Shown here piece after piece: positions 62,493 to 64,000 of a DNA stretch of 64,000 bases (its first letter is position 1; each line of letters starts with the position of its first letter). Source of the stretch: Owenia fusiformis (taxonomy: Eukaryota > Annelida > Polychaeta > Sabellida > Oweniidae); contig CAIIXF020000002.1 of assembly GCA_903813345.2 (NCBI GenBank), positions 12,668,150-12,732,149 of the forward strand. The letters run 5' to 3'. Position numbers and translations under genes: made by a program. A model generated the notes under the pieces. It saw only the letters and a list, made by a program, of their open reading frames with translations. It was not told where the DNA came from and searched no databases.

Positions 62493-62992
62493 CACCCTAT
62501 GCAGACAGAGCCTGTGGGAAATATTGGATGCGGAGCAAATGAGCGGAGGGTGCGGAGCTAACGGTCATTTTTGAATTTAAATTTGGGATATTTCTGAAAC
62601 TAAGCCGTTTTGGGACTTCAAATATACCAAGATATGTGTATTTGACACCAAATATCAATACAATTGTGAAAATAGTAGCGCAATTCATTCTATAGCGACG
62701 CAGTGTGCCTTAAACCTTTCCCAGACCTATATATTTTGAAATTATCCTTTTAATACTGAGTCCCCAGCATTCATAAAAAATGGTGTTCAAGGTACACTAT
62801 CTATACAAATTATTTTTGCATCTTGGAAGCCAGGCAGTATCTGTGTGATTTTATAAAAATTCGGAAATGTTCTTCAGATATGAGCCCCAAGATGGCTTCC
62901 AAGATGCAAAAATAATTTGCAAGGTAGTGTATCTTGAACACCATTTTTTATGAATGCTGGGGACGCAGTATTAAAAGGATAGTCTCAAATAT
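62493..62992. mobile_element. Truncated copy of the 44703 fold-back family
   Basis: Left arm (62493-62886) matches the 44703 left arm almost base for base; the right arm (62887-62992) begins part-way in and stops at the ATACAG after TAGTCTCAAATA. So this copy has lost about 300 bp of its second arm and the loop. Confidence 0.88.
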
Positions 62993-62999
62993 ACAGTTG

Positions 63000-64000
63000 G
63001 ACGGCACATTGGCTTAACCCATCAGCTTTATGACGTGCACTTCCGCGTGGGACTATATCTTTACAACGGGAATTTCAAGTTTTTGTCAGTGTAGACATAA
63101 AAAGTTGCGGTCCTCTTACTCGCACAGTTTTTAATATTTTCATTTGAAACTTGCAGGAACGGTGCTTTGAATCTAGCTCTCTACTCTTTGAAAACGTCAT
63201 GTAGAATCAAAACAGTTAAACTATTTATTTTTTGTCGTGAAAATATTATTTTTTTAGTTTATTTTTATTTTACAACTTTTTGGGAAAAAATGTAACAAAT
63301 TTTTATCTCTTGTCATATTTATCCGATATTTTGTCATCATGAAATTCGAGATTCCTTTTAATGATGGTGCAAGTTTCATAACAATTGATGAATTTTTATT
63401 ATCAGTGTTATGTTTTCCAAAAACGGTGTACCACAGTGCATGTTTCTTTAATTGACGGCACATTTGCCTTTAATTGGGCGAACGTACAGGTCCCGACGCA
63501 ATAAGCTTTATTTGATTTAATACACTCAAAAATAAAGTTTGCTATCAAATCAGAATGTTCATAAAACATAAACCTTGCCTTTGTTTTCCCAATTCTAAAA
63601 GCAGGCCAAATAAACTATGATAATCGTTTGACTCTCGAGACTACAGAACTTGAACTTGAACATACTAAAATCGAAGTTACCTATGGTTACGCTTGTAAAG
63701 TTAATTATATGTTTAACGGCGTGCTGAGTGAATGTATCTAATCAAATTTGTGACATACCCATAAAATCGTAGATCACAATTCTAAGTTTAAAATGTAATT
63801 TGGATTCGTAAGAAGTATTTCTGTTTTAAACTTACCTTTGCTGTCTGAAAAAGATCAATATCCATAGACGGGGATGTTGAAACCTATATTTCCTTTGAAT
63901 GACCTGCATTTGTACTACGAAATGATCCTGTGGAGAAAAGTTGATGAATTCCAAACAGCTAGTTCTAGCAAATCTACTAGTATAAGCTTACTTTCTAAAA
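63000..64000. other. Right edge, nothing recognised
   Basis: AT-rich. ATTGACGGCACATTTGCC (63452) resembles GGACGGCACATTGGC at 63000, direct repeats about 450 bp apart that may bound a small element. Confidence 0.35.

Noticed and set aside
63834-63875. Possible upstream exon of MATE (minus strand, MDIDLFQTAK then GTAAG)
   Set aside because: Good donor but no homology, and the exon 1 ATG already gives a natural N-terminus; may be a 5' UTR exon but unproven.

Overview
The window is AT-rich animal DNA with intron-split genes, many inverted-repeat transposons, satellites and LINE and LTR elements. It looks like a marine invertebrate (echinoderm, hemichordate, amphioxus or mollusc grade); the sequence alone does not let me choose between these. 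There are no bacterial-style genes. | Nearly the whole window is one host gene read on the minus strand: a MATE-family transporter (SLC47-like, multidrug and toxin extrusion). I place 16 exons between the ATG at 60579 and the left edge, where the gene runs off during its cytoplasmic tail. Codon phase agrees across every junction except for one extra A in exon 2. Aligned to human MATE1 from memory, three of the four glutamates known to matter for transport are replaced (Val, Gln, Ser), with identical spacing. | Layout from left to right: exons 16 to 12 (1-3900) with fold-back elements and LINE/SINE relics between them; then intron 11, about 37 kb (3901-41147). Intron 11 holds a 58-bp satellite (4675-6770), a LINE relic, a mariner-type MITE, a tandem array of 2.6-2.7 kb units (11828-25353, resuming at 32322), a young-looking LTR retroelement inserted into the sixth unit (25354-32321), low-complexity G-rich repeats, and a second mariner-type element. 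Exons 11 to 9 follow (41148-42429). Intron 8, about 12 kb, holds a SWIM-like transposase relic, a near-perfect 849-bp fold-back, a 1.2-kb fold-back with a 9-bp target duplication, and a hairpin-rich composite carrying a Jockey/CR1-like LINE. Exons 8 to 1 (54193-60579) are interleaved with several MITEs, one of them inserted five bases from a splice donor. The right end (60600-64000) shows no gene I can name. | The most unusual item is the 2.6-2.7 kb macrosatellite. Each unit carries, antisense to the MATE gene, what look like the last three exons of an unrecognised host gene with matching splice phases and a stop codon. It has been amplified five to six times inside another gene's intron. The second most unusual is the LTR element, which carries an uninterrupted SOCS-box-like reading frame and a 60-bp repeat array between apparently identical LTRs.
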